NCBI GenBank assembly: GCA_020746875.1
Contig: JAGTJL010000012.1
Coordinates: 744,001 to 808,000 of the forward strand
Length of the DNA: 64,000 bases
Direction: 5' to 3'
Origin: Rhexocercosporidium sp. MPI-PUGE-AT-0058
Taxonomy: Eukaryota > Ascomycota > Leotiomycetes > Helotiales
Part shown: positions 1 to 10,428 of the stretch, one piece after another
Layout of the letters: every line of letters starts with the position of its first letter
Position numbering within the stretch: position 1 is the stretch's first letter
Program-made: the position numbers and the translations under genes
The notes under the pieces: generated by a model
What the model was told of the DNA's origin: nothing
Seen by the model: only the letters and a program-made list of their open reading frames with translations
Databases searched by the model: none

Positions 1-1
1 T

Positions 2-1759
2 GTTCGGCCATCGGCAGGCTCGAGAAAGTCCTTTGGTAGCATCTCGAGCAACACCAGACCTCAGGGTTCAAGGAGGAAGAGCAGTGGCAAACGGAATGTT
101 AGTGGAGAAGTCACCGGCACTTTCACTGGCGAGCAAATCTGGGAGGAGCCGGAGCAGGATAGTACAGATCGTGGTCGTTCTCCAGAAGTGCATGATATGC
201 CAGCACCACTACGTATTAAGCCTCGGAATCCACTAAATCGAGTACAATTTGCACCCGAGTTGGGTGGACGATCCCACAGTACTCCTCCCGAGCCAACCAA
301 GAAACTCTCTGCCTTCGAAATCCACCGCAATCCACCTTCACAGTCGAGAAATCCAAACTACACTGCAAATCCTCCTCCTGCAGCTCAGAGTCCGAAGATC
401 AAACCAGTCGCCGAAGATGAAGCGCCAGCTGTACCAATGAAAGACGGGCTCGAGATCAGAAGCGAAGACATTCGTCAAGCTACTAGTATGCGTCTGAAGG
501 ATCGCAGTCCCAAGCTGCCAACTCCAACAGCTGTAAGCAATAAACCGGGTCGCCCGATTGTAAGCTTTGACTCCAATTGGAAGCCGGCAGAGGCTGATGT
601 AAAGCCAGAAGTGCGAAGAAGATCACCATTCGATCGCATCGACAGGGGCTCCTCCAGTAGCCAAAGGCAAAGCCTACCTGCTCGCTCAGATTCGAAGGAT
701 GTCACACCCCCTATCCCGACCATTCAACTTCCTGACTCTCCCTCAACACAAGTAAAGAAGGCGGCTACAGTTCCTATACCCGTCATCAATTTCCCAGATT
801 CTCAACCGTCTATTCCTACAATCAATTTTCCTGACTCTAAGCCAAGTGTGCCGACGATAAACTTCCCGGATTCAACGCCGTCTGTCCCTACTATAAACTT
901 TCCTGACACACCTACAATCTCAGTTTCAGCTCCTAGCATACCACAAATCACTGTAGGAGATGCTTCTACTACTCAATCAACGAGACCTCTTCCTACTCCA
1001 AAGTCTTCTGCTGGTCGTGCAACACAACGGCAAGCACCACCCCCGGTTTCACGTGGTCACTGGTCTCCAGCCGGTAAAAGAGCAACGGCCACCTGTCATC
1101 AATGCCAACTACCCATCGAAGGAAAGGTGGTGAAGCTCAGTGGAGCTGCAGAACACTTTCACCCAGAATGTTTCATCTGCTTCACCTGTGGCACAGGGCT
1201 TGAATCTCTGGAAATCCACCCCGAACCCAAAACCAAGTGTGCCGAGCGTCTCGACCGAATCAGACGTAGGGCACGAGGAGAGCAGCTACCGGAAGTCGAA
1301 GGACAGACTAGGGCAGAAGATGGCGATGAGAGATTGCGCTTTTACTGCCATCTTGATTTTCATGAGTCTTTCGCGCCACGATGCAAGCACTGCACAACAC
1401 CTATCATTGGCGAGCACATGGTAGCACTTGGTCAAAGCTGGCATTATGGGCATTTCTTCTGTGCCGAGTGTGGAGATCCCTTCGAGAAGGGGCATACGCA
1501 TATTGAAAAGGACGGCTATGCCTGGTGTCTGAAATGTCAAACAAAGCGTACGGAGCGACAGGCCCCCAAGTGCAAGAAGTGTAACCTGGCCGTTATAGGT
1601 GAATACGTGCAAGCACTAGGCGGTGAGTGGCATGAAAAGTGTTTCCGATGCGCAACCTGCAAAAGCTCTTTCGACGATGGCGCATTCTATCCTTTGAAAG
1701 TTGGAGAGGGCACCGCTGTGCTGTGTATTCGCTGCATTGAGCGGGAGTTGAAGGCATGA
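2..1759 (+). CDS. LIM-domain protein, three C-terminal LIM domains (5' partial)
   Basis: The reading frame is open from base 2, so the gene starts outside the window; the GTG at 188 is only internal. The first two thirds are Ser/Pro/Thr-rich and look disordered, with a tandem peptide repeat (consensus P-T-I-N-F-P-D-S) at about 715-910. Three LIM zinc-binding domains follow: LIM1 about 1093-1395 (starts C-H-Q-C, with an unusual basic/acidic insert of about 35 residues between its two zinc knuckles), LIM2 about 1381-1570 (starts C-K-H-C) and LIM3 about 1570-1740 (starts C-K-K-C). A long disordered N-terminus with C-terminal LIMs resembles paxillin-like Pxl1 or related fungal LIM scaffolds acting at the cell cortex and septum, but the exact orthologue cannot be decided from the visible part. 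The stop TGA ends at 1759, and no intron is needed in the visible part. Confidence 0.9.
   Translation, partial: VRPSAGSRKSFGSISSNTRPQGSRRKSSGKRNVSGEVTGTFTGEQIWEEPEQDSTDRGRSPEVHDMPAPLRIKPRNPLNRVQFAPELGGRSHSTPPEPTKKLSAFEIHRNPPSQSRNPNYTANPPPAAQSPKIKPVAEDEAPAVPMKDGLEIRSEDIRQATSMRLKDRSPKLPTPTAVSNKPGRPIVSFDSNWKPAEADVKPEVRRRSPFDRIDRGSSSSQRQSLPARSDSKDVTPPIPTIQLPDSPSTQVKKAATVPIPVINFPDSQPSIPTINFPDSKPSVPTINFPDSTPSVPTINFPDTPTISVSAPSIPQITVGDASTTQSTRPLPTPKSSAGRATQRQAPPPVSRGHWSPAGKRATATCHQCQLPIEGKVVKLSGAAEHFHPECFICFTCGTGLESLEIHPEPKTKCAERLDRIRRRARGEQLPEVEGQTRAEDGDERLRFYCHLDFHESFAPRCKHCTTPIIGEHMVALGQSWHYGHFFCAECGDPFEKGHTHIEKDGYAWCLKCQTKRTERQAPKCKKCNLAVIGEYVQALGGEWHEKCFRCATCKSSFDDGAFYPLKVGEGTAVLCIRCIERELKA
715..910 (+). 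repeat. In-gene tandem peptide repeat (N-F-P-D-S type)
   Basis: Five consecutive copies of a 10-12 residue unit ending F/L-P-D-S/T lie in the disordered part of the LIM protein. The copies differ at synonymous positions, so this is an old, selected peptide repeat rather than a fresh DNA duplication. It may be a multivalent short linear motif for binding a partner domain; that is inference. Confidence 0.8.
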
Positions 1760-4700
1760 TCCCACTTATTAGTTCCGCTCACTTGAAGCGTTTTCTTTGC
1801 AGACATTCCTTTTTCTATGTCAGCAATGAGACACAAGACATTATGCCGTTCATTGACTCTCCTATGTCAGACTGAGAATTGCGTGGATCATTTTGGCATC
1901 TCCAATGGCGTTTTTGTATTATGGGAAAAGGGACGAGCGAAGGAGTGAGAGGTAGCAAAGCAACAAATCAATAATCATAGTTTGTATCATGTCTCCCTGA
2001 TTTCCGTTCGGAAACTTTCCATTTGGTGGTGAATCTTCTGCTGTAAACTTATCGCCACGGATTCCGGATCCCGGATCCAACAATCTTTTGACCTCCCAAG
2101 GGATATACAATAAGGGAAGTTCGAAGACACCTTTTGAGGGGTATGTAGCTCGGAAGGCAATGGAAGGATGAAATAACGATGGAGGTTGAAGCTAGGTAGC
2201 TGCGTAAGACATACTTACGATTTATTTATGGTGAGCCAGCTACAGTTGCCGTGGAACTAGGTAGGAAGTGCTCGAGTCACTTCCTTGCTCCTAAGTCCCG
2301 TTTGCCGGATGAAACCATCCTAGAATATTCCCAGTTGTCCTTGTTCTTATGTTTCTCTTATGATGAAGCAATCTCCGTTAGAAATTCGACGTCAGAAGCA
2401 TCCCAGCGCAAGCTTCCTCGCTTAAATCCACATGAAAGTAAATAATGACGACACCCTCTGAGACCCTGACACTGCCCTCAGGGATCCTGATCGCCGGCTT
2501 GGCATTAAGACACAAAATCAGATCGACTCGTTTTTCTTTCCGGCCTGGATACACGTGGGATAGGATCGCATTAGGAGGCCTAAAGTACGATGCATTTCTT
2601 ATCACATTGATCTTCATTAGGTCTTCCAAGGGCTTTTGTATAATGTTTATGTTTCCAAGATAGTCAAAGATCTAAATATATTGAGACCACCTATTAACTC
2701 ATGATTTAGTTTAGTATAATAAGTAAGCAAATCAGACAGTCGCACCCTCGGCAGCAGAAGTCAAAACACTAACAATAGCTGTCAAACTTCTATTACTTTG
2801 CCTCTTCTCATCTCGGTTCAACATAACCTCCACGACTTTCTCATCTTCTATGTCTATCGGGTGTCTCCTTGTAAAATACTCGCGTATGTAAAGATGGACC
2901 AGTAACAAGAAAAGACATTGACCCTGTGAGAAGGACAAAAAAAAGTGTGACATGTAGTGCTTCCCTTCCGTTCTTAGATGTTGCTACGAATTCCTCTTTG
3001 CGGCGCTTTGTAAACAAGTAATGAGGAATTCACCGTCTTAACGCAGCTAGCAGTTGTATCCAATTACCACCGCAGATCTAGAACTGTTATCAAAGCACTG
3101 TAAGGCAACAAAGAAGCCGAGTGTCTCATAATATTCTCACAGTTACCTATTCTCTAGAATCTAAAAATAGTACTCAGCTTTTAAACTAAACGACTCATAC
3201 ACTTTCATCTCAAGTGCCGAGCACTTCCTCAAACAAGTAAGAGTATTAAATCTTCATCATTATAGATGAGATGTCCGGTACCATAGAAACCGGGCTTTCT
3301 GGTCCGTCAGAGATGTCTTGAGATACTGCAAGTTCCGCAAGTCCTGTAAGACATCAAGATCTCATCAATCCACCAACAACATCCTCCCTATCAGTCATCC
3401 GAGAAAATCTCGAAGCCTCCATGGCAGTTTCATAAAGCGGCCATGTTGTAGTCGCCTTCGGCGGTACCGGTAAAATATATCTTGCTCAACAAGGAGCACA
3501 AAGATTTCCTCACACATTCTAAGAAATAGATAGCAACAAGTTCCTCACGTCCGAAGAGGACGAAGACGACACATTTTGCACACACCTCGAATTCCAACCC
3601 AGTGAGTTTTGCTGGAATCCCAAGCAGTCTTTTTAACCATCGGCCCAGCGCAAGCCAAACGATGGCAGGACTACCAGTTAGAGCAAGATCTGATTCCCTT
3701 CGAGTCCCGATTGACCGTCTCTTGCAGGATGCCCAAGAAGTCTCTCTACAATTCACTTCCAGAATACAAAGAAACTTTCCTCCCCTTCTAGCACGGGTAA
3801 CATAAGCCATTACAGTAAAGTTGCAATCCAGAACTGTGTCATTGGCCAGTGTCATTTAGGCAAACGAGATGTCGGGACTCAAGCTCCTGAGAATGAAACT
3901 AGCGAAACGCAAACGCAGACTCAAACACACGAAATAGGAAGCCAAAAAACAAATAGTTGTGCTTCCACGCCTCAGGTGAACAGGTGTGGCTGTAGAGATT
4001 AGGTAGTTTAGCCCCCTCGAGTTGCCCCTATGCTAAGCGAGTTGTGGCTTACGAGAAGTGTACAGTGCCGCTCATCCAAATAGGCATATTCTTACTCCCC
4101 AGATAAGAGGCCATGGGTGTGGGTGTCATCGTGATCAACATCAAGTACTAGCTCGTTCTTGTCACAAATATCCCGAACATGAGGGGGGGATGTGTCGAAA
4201 CAGAGTACTCTATCGTTAAGAAGTCGCAAGCGACTAAAGGAATTGTGGATGTGGGCAATTGGGCCAACAAACAGCAACTTGTCCGTATCATAGTACTTGG
4301 AGGGAAATTAGAGACAACTTCGTCGCTCCAGTAGCTTGTTCCCACCAAGTCAACACAACAACCTACAACGGCGAGCCTCGACAGAACTACAAAGCCACTA
4401 CAGCTACAAGCGACAAAACCAGATGTGCCAATGTACCAAGTTCCAATAATCAAGAACACAACGATCCTGAACGGGACTGCACCTGCTGAATGATGGTTCG
4501 CTACAAAGCCGCTCATCCTTTTTGGCCATCCCGGTCGCACACACGTCATGAGCATCAATCAAGCACCATCTCTAGATCTGGAGGGCTATTTGGTATTATC
4601 TCTAACCAGGGTTCAAACACTGCCAACCAATGCAGCCAAAGAAGCCCAAACGGAGCCAAATTAAGAGAGCCAAGTGGTTCTGGAGACATTAATAACACAC

Positions 4701-5554
4701 ATTCTAGAAGTAGGATTCTGTACCCGAAAACCCCAGCTGGAAGAAGCGAGATCAGGACTTTTGAGGATTTGATCAATGAATGCTCAGATTCCTGTGAAAT
4801 GCACAATTCGCAGCTAATATGGATGGGAAAAGATCGACTAACGCTGGATGTCGATCTGGTGTTTTCGGAGCTAATGCGGGGAGACCTAGTAAAGTAGTAA
4901 ATAGAGCTGGTGGAGTTAGAAAAAAAAATGTGGCTAGGAGCAATACTAGAAGTGCGGTTAGTGAACTGTGAATAAAGCTGTGCTCGTGAATACAGCAGCT
5001 CCCGCAGGACGCATCCTTAAGAACTCGACGCCGAATACATCTAGAGCTTTATTGAGAATAACTACCGCACTTGATGGCCCTGCGCTTGCTCGTGGTAAGT
5101 CAACTCCTGGAAAAGCATGGAGTAGCTGAGGGGGAATAAGTCTAACGATGCATAGATTCAAAGATGTATTCCCTACGCCTCTTCATTTTCATAATAACGA
5201 TTTTTTTGCGGCTACTATTGCTTGCTTGAGCTCTGCGTGGATGCTGAATCAAGAGAGGACTACTTGGTTGGGTGCGAATGAAATCATTCGCAAGAGGGTT
5301 GTGGCTAGGCTTTGAGACCCCAGAAAGGACATGACAGCAGGTTTGAAATGTTTGTGGAAAGAACAATTGTATTTCTTTTGAACTGGCTTCGATGCTTAAG
5401 TAAATGGCTTTACAAGATCGGCTCGGAGTACTATTCTGCTAATACATATGTTCATTTACCAGGGTTATTGGTGACATGGACGTGGAGTCTGCAGAAAGCT
5501 ACTCTCAATACAATCCTCTTTATATGTATCAAAATATCTCCAGACATACCCACC
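1760..5554. other. Gene-free 3.8 kb interval
   Basis: Only short, mutually overlapping frames of up to 165 codons are present, none with splice-compatible extensions. Around 3260-3860 and 4490-4897 there are short protein-like stretches broken by stops (for example a G-G-T-G-K string near 3460 and an acidic stretch near 3545). These could be relics of decayed genes, but no family could be recognised. No long simple repeat is present. Confidence 0.6.
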
Positions 5555-6669
5555 TTACAGCTTACTCTTCCCCGCAACAGGCTTCATCAAAGCCCGTCCG
5601 TTGCTCAAACAAACCTTACCACCCTCAATCTTAGTCACGAATCTGACCTCCTCCCACTCACCCTCTTTCTCTCCCGTCAACCAGATATCAGTAATCAGCT
5701 TGTCTCCAGGCTTAACAGGCGATGCGAATCTAGCTTGGAATTCCCTGATGTTCTTTGGGTCGCTACCTCCAATAGCCTTGAGCAGGCCATGAGCGGCGAA
5801 GTTCCATGATCCGAGTCCGTGCATGATGGTGCCTCCGAATCCCATCTGCTTTCCTGGCTCGGGTGTGGCGTGAAGAGGATTGTAGTCACCGTTGAGTCTG
5901 GAAATCAGTCAGTCAGAGATTCAGTCACACCTTCCTGCATCCAAGGATATATGCAGCCCAAAGCGATTCGCATACCTGTAGAGCAGTGCCGTCTCAGCAG
6001 TCAGCTGGTGACTAACAGAAGCATCTGGCTTCTTCCCCTCAGGGGGCGGGTAGCTTTTCGTCGCTGGGCCCTTAGGACCACCCCATCCACCCTGGCCAAC
6101 GAAGAACCCACTGCCAACAGCTCTGCTGTACACCTCCCCAGTCTTCTTGTCCACAATCTCCTGCTGAGTCTCGACCACTGTACCAGCCTTGCCCTTGTCA
6201 TAGACACCTATAACCTTGGACTTTAACTCAAATATGTGGCCTTCCGATGTGGTTGGGAAGGGCTTCAGGAAGGTCATCAAACGTTGACCGTCGACTACAC
6301 GAGTGTAGTCGAATTTGGGAACGCCTGGGATGGGAGTGGCTTTCTGTGCGGCGTAGAAGTCGATTACTTCTTGGCTTGTGTACTTGAATGCTGGATGTAT
6401 ATTAGAGAGGTGCTAGAAGCCACTTGTGGTGAGTGGTAGCTTACGGAGGATGATTGGGTATGTAGGGAAGACAGCGAAGTCTGGGTGCAATTCCTGAAGC
6501 TCAAGTTAAGATACATGTAAGTTTATGGGGACAATTGAGCCCATACGTAGAGGAAATGCAGCTCATCGGCAGCTGTGCAGCCAATACTGTTTGCAAAGAG
6601 GAGTACATCCCGCTTCAACCAAGAGACTTCCTTGGTAGGGTATTCAAATCCAGCGCCTGGTCCACTCAT
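5555..6669 (-). CDS. Peroxisomal MaoC/hydratase-2-type enoyl-CoA hydratase with PTS1
   Basis: Four exons on the minus strand: 6669-6547, 6493-6445, 6390-5976 and 5897-5555, giving 309 residues; all three introns have GT/AG ends and the summed phase is correct. The protein is a hot-dog-fold hydratase like the C-terminal half of fungal multifunctional beta-oxidation enzymes. It has the hydratase-2 signature G-D-Y-N-P-L-H (about residues 198-204, containing the catalytic Asp and His) followed by G-T-I-M-H-G-L-G. It ends in Ser-Lys-Leu, a canonical peroxisomal targeting signal 1, so it should act on 2-enoyl-CoA in the peroxisome. It is a stand-alone protein, not fused to dehydrogenase domains. 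The substrate chain length cannot be read from the sequence. A CCTCGG fatty-acid response core lies about 165 bp upstream of the start. Confidence 0.88.
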
Positions 6670-7283
6670 TGTGTATACTTTGTATGAGAGTTAATCGGGA
6701 GTTTAGAGTATCGTGTTGGTTGATATTGCAAGAGAGAAGAAGGAAGCTGGGTCTTGGGGAAGAGTTGTTGTTAAAGCTTCCCCAGATTTTTGATTCGAGC
6801 GGGCGTCCCCCACATCCGCCGGTTACCAAGTGCCTCGGCTTGTCAGCCCGGCTTTTATGTGCTGAAACTCGGGAACGACATCCTTGAAGAGTAATCACCC
6901 CGTTTCCATCTCACAGCTTGAGCGACTTCCCTTTTATATTGTTAAGAGAACTAGGAAATACTGATTATAGTTCGCCAGACGTGTTTAGTGTGAGTCTGTA
7001 TCATGATGGCTTAGCTTGCCATTTTTCGAGATTTCGAGTCATCCCTTGAGATGCCTGCAGGTTGCAGACAGGGGAAACTTGGTGGTGGCTTGGGTTCCAC
7101 AGCATCGCCAGCCTCACTCTTCTAGTCAAGACTCAGAAATCCGGTGAAGAGTCACCGGGGCTAATATCTGCTATATATCCCAATCTTTTCCAAGGCTAAT
7201 CTAGAAAAGATCCAGAGACCTTTCCCTTCTCCCAAGTACCTCTTTCTCAGAAAGCACACTTTCTCTGCCTTGAAATCACAGTC
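6670..7283. promoter_or_regulatory. Divergent intergenic region, hydratase / NADAR gene
   Basis: This 614 bp stretch lies between two outward-pointing genes, so it must hold both promoters. Pyrimidine-rich sequence precedes the plus-strand start (about 7210-7260). Apart from the CCTCGG core at 6833 I see no clear operator, repeat or small gene. Confidence 0.6.
6833..6838 (+). promoter_or_regulatory. CCTCGG core upstream of the peroxisomal hydratase gene
   Basis: The hexamer CCTCGG lies about 165 bp upstream of the hydratase ATG at 6669. This is the known core of the FarA/FarB fatty-acid-response element of filamentous ascomycetes and fits the peroxisomal role. A six-base site occurs often by chance, so the assignment rests on context. 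Confidence 0.35.
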
Positions 7284-7955
7284 ATGGCTCCCAGAAAACG
7301 TGTCAGCACCGCTGCGTCAGTCGAAGAGCATGAAGATTCATCCATCTACTTCTGGCGGGAGTACGGTTCTCCATACAGCTACCTCTCGCAATGGTATCCA
7401 TCTCCATTTACTCTGTCCAGCACAGGCATCACATACGCAACCGCCGAGCAATACATGATGCACCAGAAAGCGATCCTCTTCTCAGACACCGAAGTTGCTC
7501 TCAAAATTCTCGCTTCCACGTCTCCCAAAGAGCAGAAGTCTCTTGGACGTCAAGTTAGTAACTTTGATGATAAGGTGTGGAAGGAGAATAGGGAGCGGAT
7601 TGTGGAAGAGGCTAGTTATTGGAAGTTTAAGGTAGGCACAGATGAAGGGGTGTTGAAGGGAGAGGGTGTGAGTTTGAGGGATAGGCTGTTGGGGACTGGG
7701 GAAAAGGAGGTGGTGGAAGCTAGTCCGAGGGATAGAATTTGGGGGGTTGGCTTTGGGGAGAAGAATGCTGGAAAGAGGAGGGCGGATTGGGGGTTGAACC
7801 TCTTGGGGAAGGCGTTGATGGATGCTAGGAAAAAGTTGAGAGAGGAGGGCACTGGGAGAGATTTGCCTGATGAAGAGATGGAGAGAGTGGAAAAGGCGGA
7901 GCCGGCGGATGATGGTGAAAGACAGACCAAACGACGCAAGAAGAGTAAGAAGTGA
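7284..7955 (+). CDS. NADAR-domain (YbiA/DUF1768-like) protein, putative N-glycosidase
   Basis: A single exon of 223 residues. The N-terminal two thirds match the NADAR fold: aromatic F-W-R-E-Y start, the Y-L-S-Q-W-Y-P-S-P-F segment, A-E-Q-Y-M-M-H-Q-K-A helix, S-L-G-R-Q-V and E-A-S-P-R-D-R-I-W-G-V-G near residues 145-158. Characterised relatives cleave N-glycosidic bonds in damaged riboflavin intermediates (YbiA) or in ADP-ribosylated guanine/NAD derivatives, so a metabolite- or nucleic-acid-repair role is likely; the substrate here is unknown. The C-terminus is highly charged and ends in a Lys/Arg run, suggesting nuclear targeting. The ATG at 7284 is preceded by a pyrimidine-rich leader and is the first in-frame start. 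Codon use after about 7560 becomes G-rich, unlike the first half. Confidence 0.87.
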   Translation: MAPRKRVSTAASVEEHEDSSIYFWREYGSPYSYLSQWYPSPFTLSSTGITYATAEQYMMHQKAILFSDTEVALKILASTSPKEQKSLGRQVSNFDDKVWKENRERIVEEASYWKFKVGTDEGVLKGEGVSLRDRLLGTGEKEVVEASPRDRIWGVGFGEKNAGKRRADWGLNLLGKALMDARKKLREEGTGRDLPDEEMERVEKAEPADDGERQTKRRKKSKK

Positions 7956-8610
7956 AGGTTCTCTGGTAAGAGGACATTCTGGCCCGCTCCCGGGAGTGCA
8001 TAGTCTCATTGGCGTACTAGCTCTGATCATTGCATGCCCTAGAGGTATGATCGATGGACGGCAGAAAGTCTTAAGTTACTTGGCTTTCGTAAGAACAACA
8101 TGATTGAACGTTTGTCACTCTGCCAGTTTAGTAGATGAACACAATTCCAAGTCACCAGCGCCCTAATCATTGAGACCAATATTGTAATATGCTTGATTTC
8201 TCTATCAACTATCATCACAAACCACATGCCATCGAGTGAATGGCTTTTTCGTCCACTGAAGATCTCCCCATATTCTATTAGTTCGAAAGGCAAAGCGGCA
8301 CAAAAGCCAACCATTCCTGCCAAAAATCAACGCAAAAAGAACACGGAGACTCATGCTCGCCCTGTTGTAGATCATCGGAGGCCAACGATCGTAGGAAGAA
8401 CGACCATAAGTAAGTGCGAAGCAGGACTAGTATAAATCATGAGCCATAGTAGCCATCAACTCAGCCCTCGAACCACACAACCGCCAGATGTCAATATGGG
8501 GAAAATCTATTCTTGGACGTGATGGCGATCCACCAGTCACAAGATCTCAAACTTTACTGCATTGCCTTGGAAGCCCAAGAACCGTCAACAGTATTGTAGG
8601 AGTGAAGAAT
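7956..8610. other. Convergent intergenic region, NADAR / TFIIB
   Basis: Both flanking genes point into this 655 bp interval, so it holds two 3' ends and no expected promoter. No conserved frame, repeat or RNA gene is seen. Confidence 0.55.
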
Positions 8611-9720
8611 TTATCCAACGGGCAGGTTTTCAAGCTTTCCCTTGCCATTGGCAATCCATTCTGGCTCGATCAGTCTCTCTCGCTCCTGATACAGATATTT
8701 GTATGCGGTACGGATCGTGCCATCACTGACACCGGCGACTGCAGAAATCTCTTTCGGGCTCTTTGGTCTGCCGAGCAGGTAGGAAGCCATGTAGATGCAA
8801 GCAGCGGCAACGGAGAGAGGGGAACGACCGGCGAGATCGCCGACGGTAGACATCTTCTCAGCGAGGCCTTGCGAGACCTTGACGAACGATTGGCGCGAAA
8901 GGCCGAGTTGACTGCAGTAACGGACGCAGAGTTCAGAGGCGTTGGTAGAGCTAGTGGTCTGGTATGTGTCTGAGGATGGAAGCAGACCTTTAGATGTTTT
9001 GTTAATATGAAGTAAAATGAGAGTAGTAATCGCAAGTAACTTACCATTAGAAGCAGCCTTTGCCTTATCCTCACTGTCATTGGCGAAGAACTTCTCGAGA
9101 ACCTTGAAAGTTCGACCAATATCTTTCTTTGAGACTTTTGTCAAGGCGTAGATCTCTCGGAAGGTTCGGGGAACACCGCACTGGCGGCAGGCAATGAAGA
9201 TGCATCCAGCAATGATTGCTTCTTGTGACTTGCCCTTGAAGGCCTTTGCGTCATCTACCAATTTGAAGAGGTGCTTAGCGGTGTCAGAGACATTCTTGGG
9301 GATATTAACAGCGTCGCAGTGGGCACCAATCTCTTTGTAGGCTGCGAGAAGACCCTTTGTAGCCTTGTCGTTGGAGGATTTGTTTTGGGTTCTCATGAGA
9401 TCACGACTGCGCGCATTGCCATCTTGGAATGAGATAGTGGTGGTGAGTTGCGATCCATTGAGGAGAGGGTTTGCGCCATCACCAACACGAGAAGGATCAT
9501 CGTTGCCTTGGTCGTCGTTGGCAAAGGTACGCCACTCAGAGCGAGTATCGACGATGCGATCACCGAGGACCAGTCCGCAAGAACCGCAGACCATATCGCC
9601 AGAAGAGAACTCTTCGACAAGATTGGGAGGAACCTCCTTGCAGTCCTTGCAGATCATGGTCATGTTCAGGTTCTCGCTCCATTCGCTAGCCGCGGAGGGC
9701 TTCTCGGGAGGGGCCATCAT
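8611..9720 (-). CDS. SUA7: Transcription initiation factor TFIIB
   Basis: Two exons, 9720-9045 and 8987-8611, give 350 residues. The intron 9044-8988 is 57 nt, a multiple of three, so the unspliced frame is also open. The N-terminal zinc ribbon has Cys 24, 27, 45 and 48. The conserved B-reader region (R-S-E-W-R-T-F-A-N-D-D) follows, then two cyclin-like repeats typical of TFIIB (about residues 130-215 and 230-320, including A-G-R-S-P-L-S-V-A-A-A-C-I-Y). It recruits RNA polymerase II to promoters with TBP. The start is uncertain: the first in-frame ATG pair is at 9720, but the frame stays open and basic upstream to about 9984 without an ATG (see findings). It is head-to-head with RPT5. Confidence 0.93.
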   Translation of the reverse strand: MMAPPEKPSAASEWSENLNMTMICKDCKEVPPNLVEEFSSGDMVCGSCGLVLGDRIVDTRSEWRTFANDDQGNDDPSRVGDGANPLLNGSQLTTTISFQDGNARSRDLMRTQNKSSNDKATKGLLAAYKEIGAHCDAVNIPKNVSDTAKHLFKLVDDAKAFKGKSQEAIIAGCIFIACRQCGVPRTFREIYALTKVSKKDIGRTFKVLEKFFANDSEDKAKAASNGKLLAITTLILLHINKTSKGLLPSSDTYQTTSSTNASELCVRYCSQLGLSRQSFVKVSQGLAEKMSTVGDLAGRSPLSVAAACIYMASYLLGRPKSPKEISAVAGVSDGTIRTAYKYLYQERERLIEPEWIANGKGKLENLPVG

Positions 9721-10136
9721 CTTGGGTTTGTACGGCTTGGGCCGGTAGATGTTGTCGAGTTCGTTAAAAACCAGGCGCTTGCTGCGCTTGCGACGGACCT
9801 GTTTTCTCTTGCGCGATATGACAGCGCGAGCTTTGAAGTCTTTGGTAGGTTTCCCGCAGAGGATTGCAGTCGAAAGCTTGACAAAGAGTGGGGAATGCGT
9901 TTTGGCGGTATTGACAAGGACGGATCAAGGCTTTGTTGGTCGTCGAAGATCGACGCCCGATTTATTAGGTGAAGATTAAGATTTCACCTTCAGGCAACGA
10001 AGAACTCGAGTGCGCGGGAATGTATTTCGCAGATTATGGTTGAGGATGTGCGAGTGCAAAATTTGATGGGCCGAATGAGAGTATGGAGAGTATGTTGAGT
10101 ACTATGGTATGATCGTGTTCGTTGCGAAGATGTGTC

Positions 10137-10146
10137 GGTGGCGAAA
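10137..10146 (+). promoter_or_regulatory. PACE-like element upstream of RPT5
   Basis: GGTGGCGAAA differs from the Rpn4-bound proteasome-associated control element GGTGGCAAA by one inserted base. It lies about 475 bp upstream of RPT5. Rpn4 regulation is known in yeasts; its use here is inference. Confidence 0.25.
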
Positions 10147-10420
10147 GAAGGTGCTGCTGCCAGGACGATTGAATTTCTGCAGAACCAAGTACCAGTGAAG
10201 GCGTCTGAGAAAGATTCGGGGATCGTAGAAGTTGTCAGTAACTATCGCAGAGGAAAGATGACCGGCAACTTTGTGTTTGAGGCGACAGTCCGACGTCTTC
10301 TGTGGGCGAGCGAGCGTGGGCGAAGAGGATGGAGAAGAAGAGCCATCCCTTGATGGAGCCTGACGAGATATCTGCCTGCGGAACGCTAAGGTAACAAAAA
10401 ACTGACTAAGCAGGTTAATT

Positions 10421-10428
10421 TCACGTGA
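10421..10428 (+). promoter_or_regulatory. E-box palindrome TCACGTGA
   Basis: An eight-base perfect palindrome containing CACGTG, 190 bp upstream of the RPT5 start. This is the consensus for Cbf1-type bHLH factors. Confidence 0.4.

Noticed and set aside
3430..3855. 141-codon minus-strand frame
   Set aside because: The composition is not protein-like and the more suggestive fragments lie on the opposite strand; neither could be supported as a gene.
5312..5809. 165-codon plus-strand frame
   Set aside because: Its second half is antisense to the last exon of the peroxisomal hydratase, and its first half has no domain.
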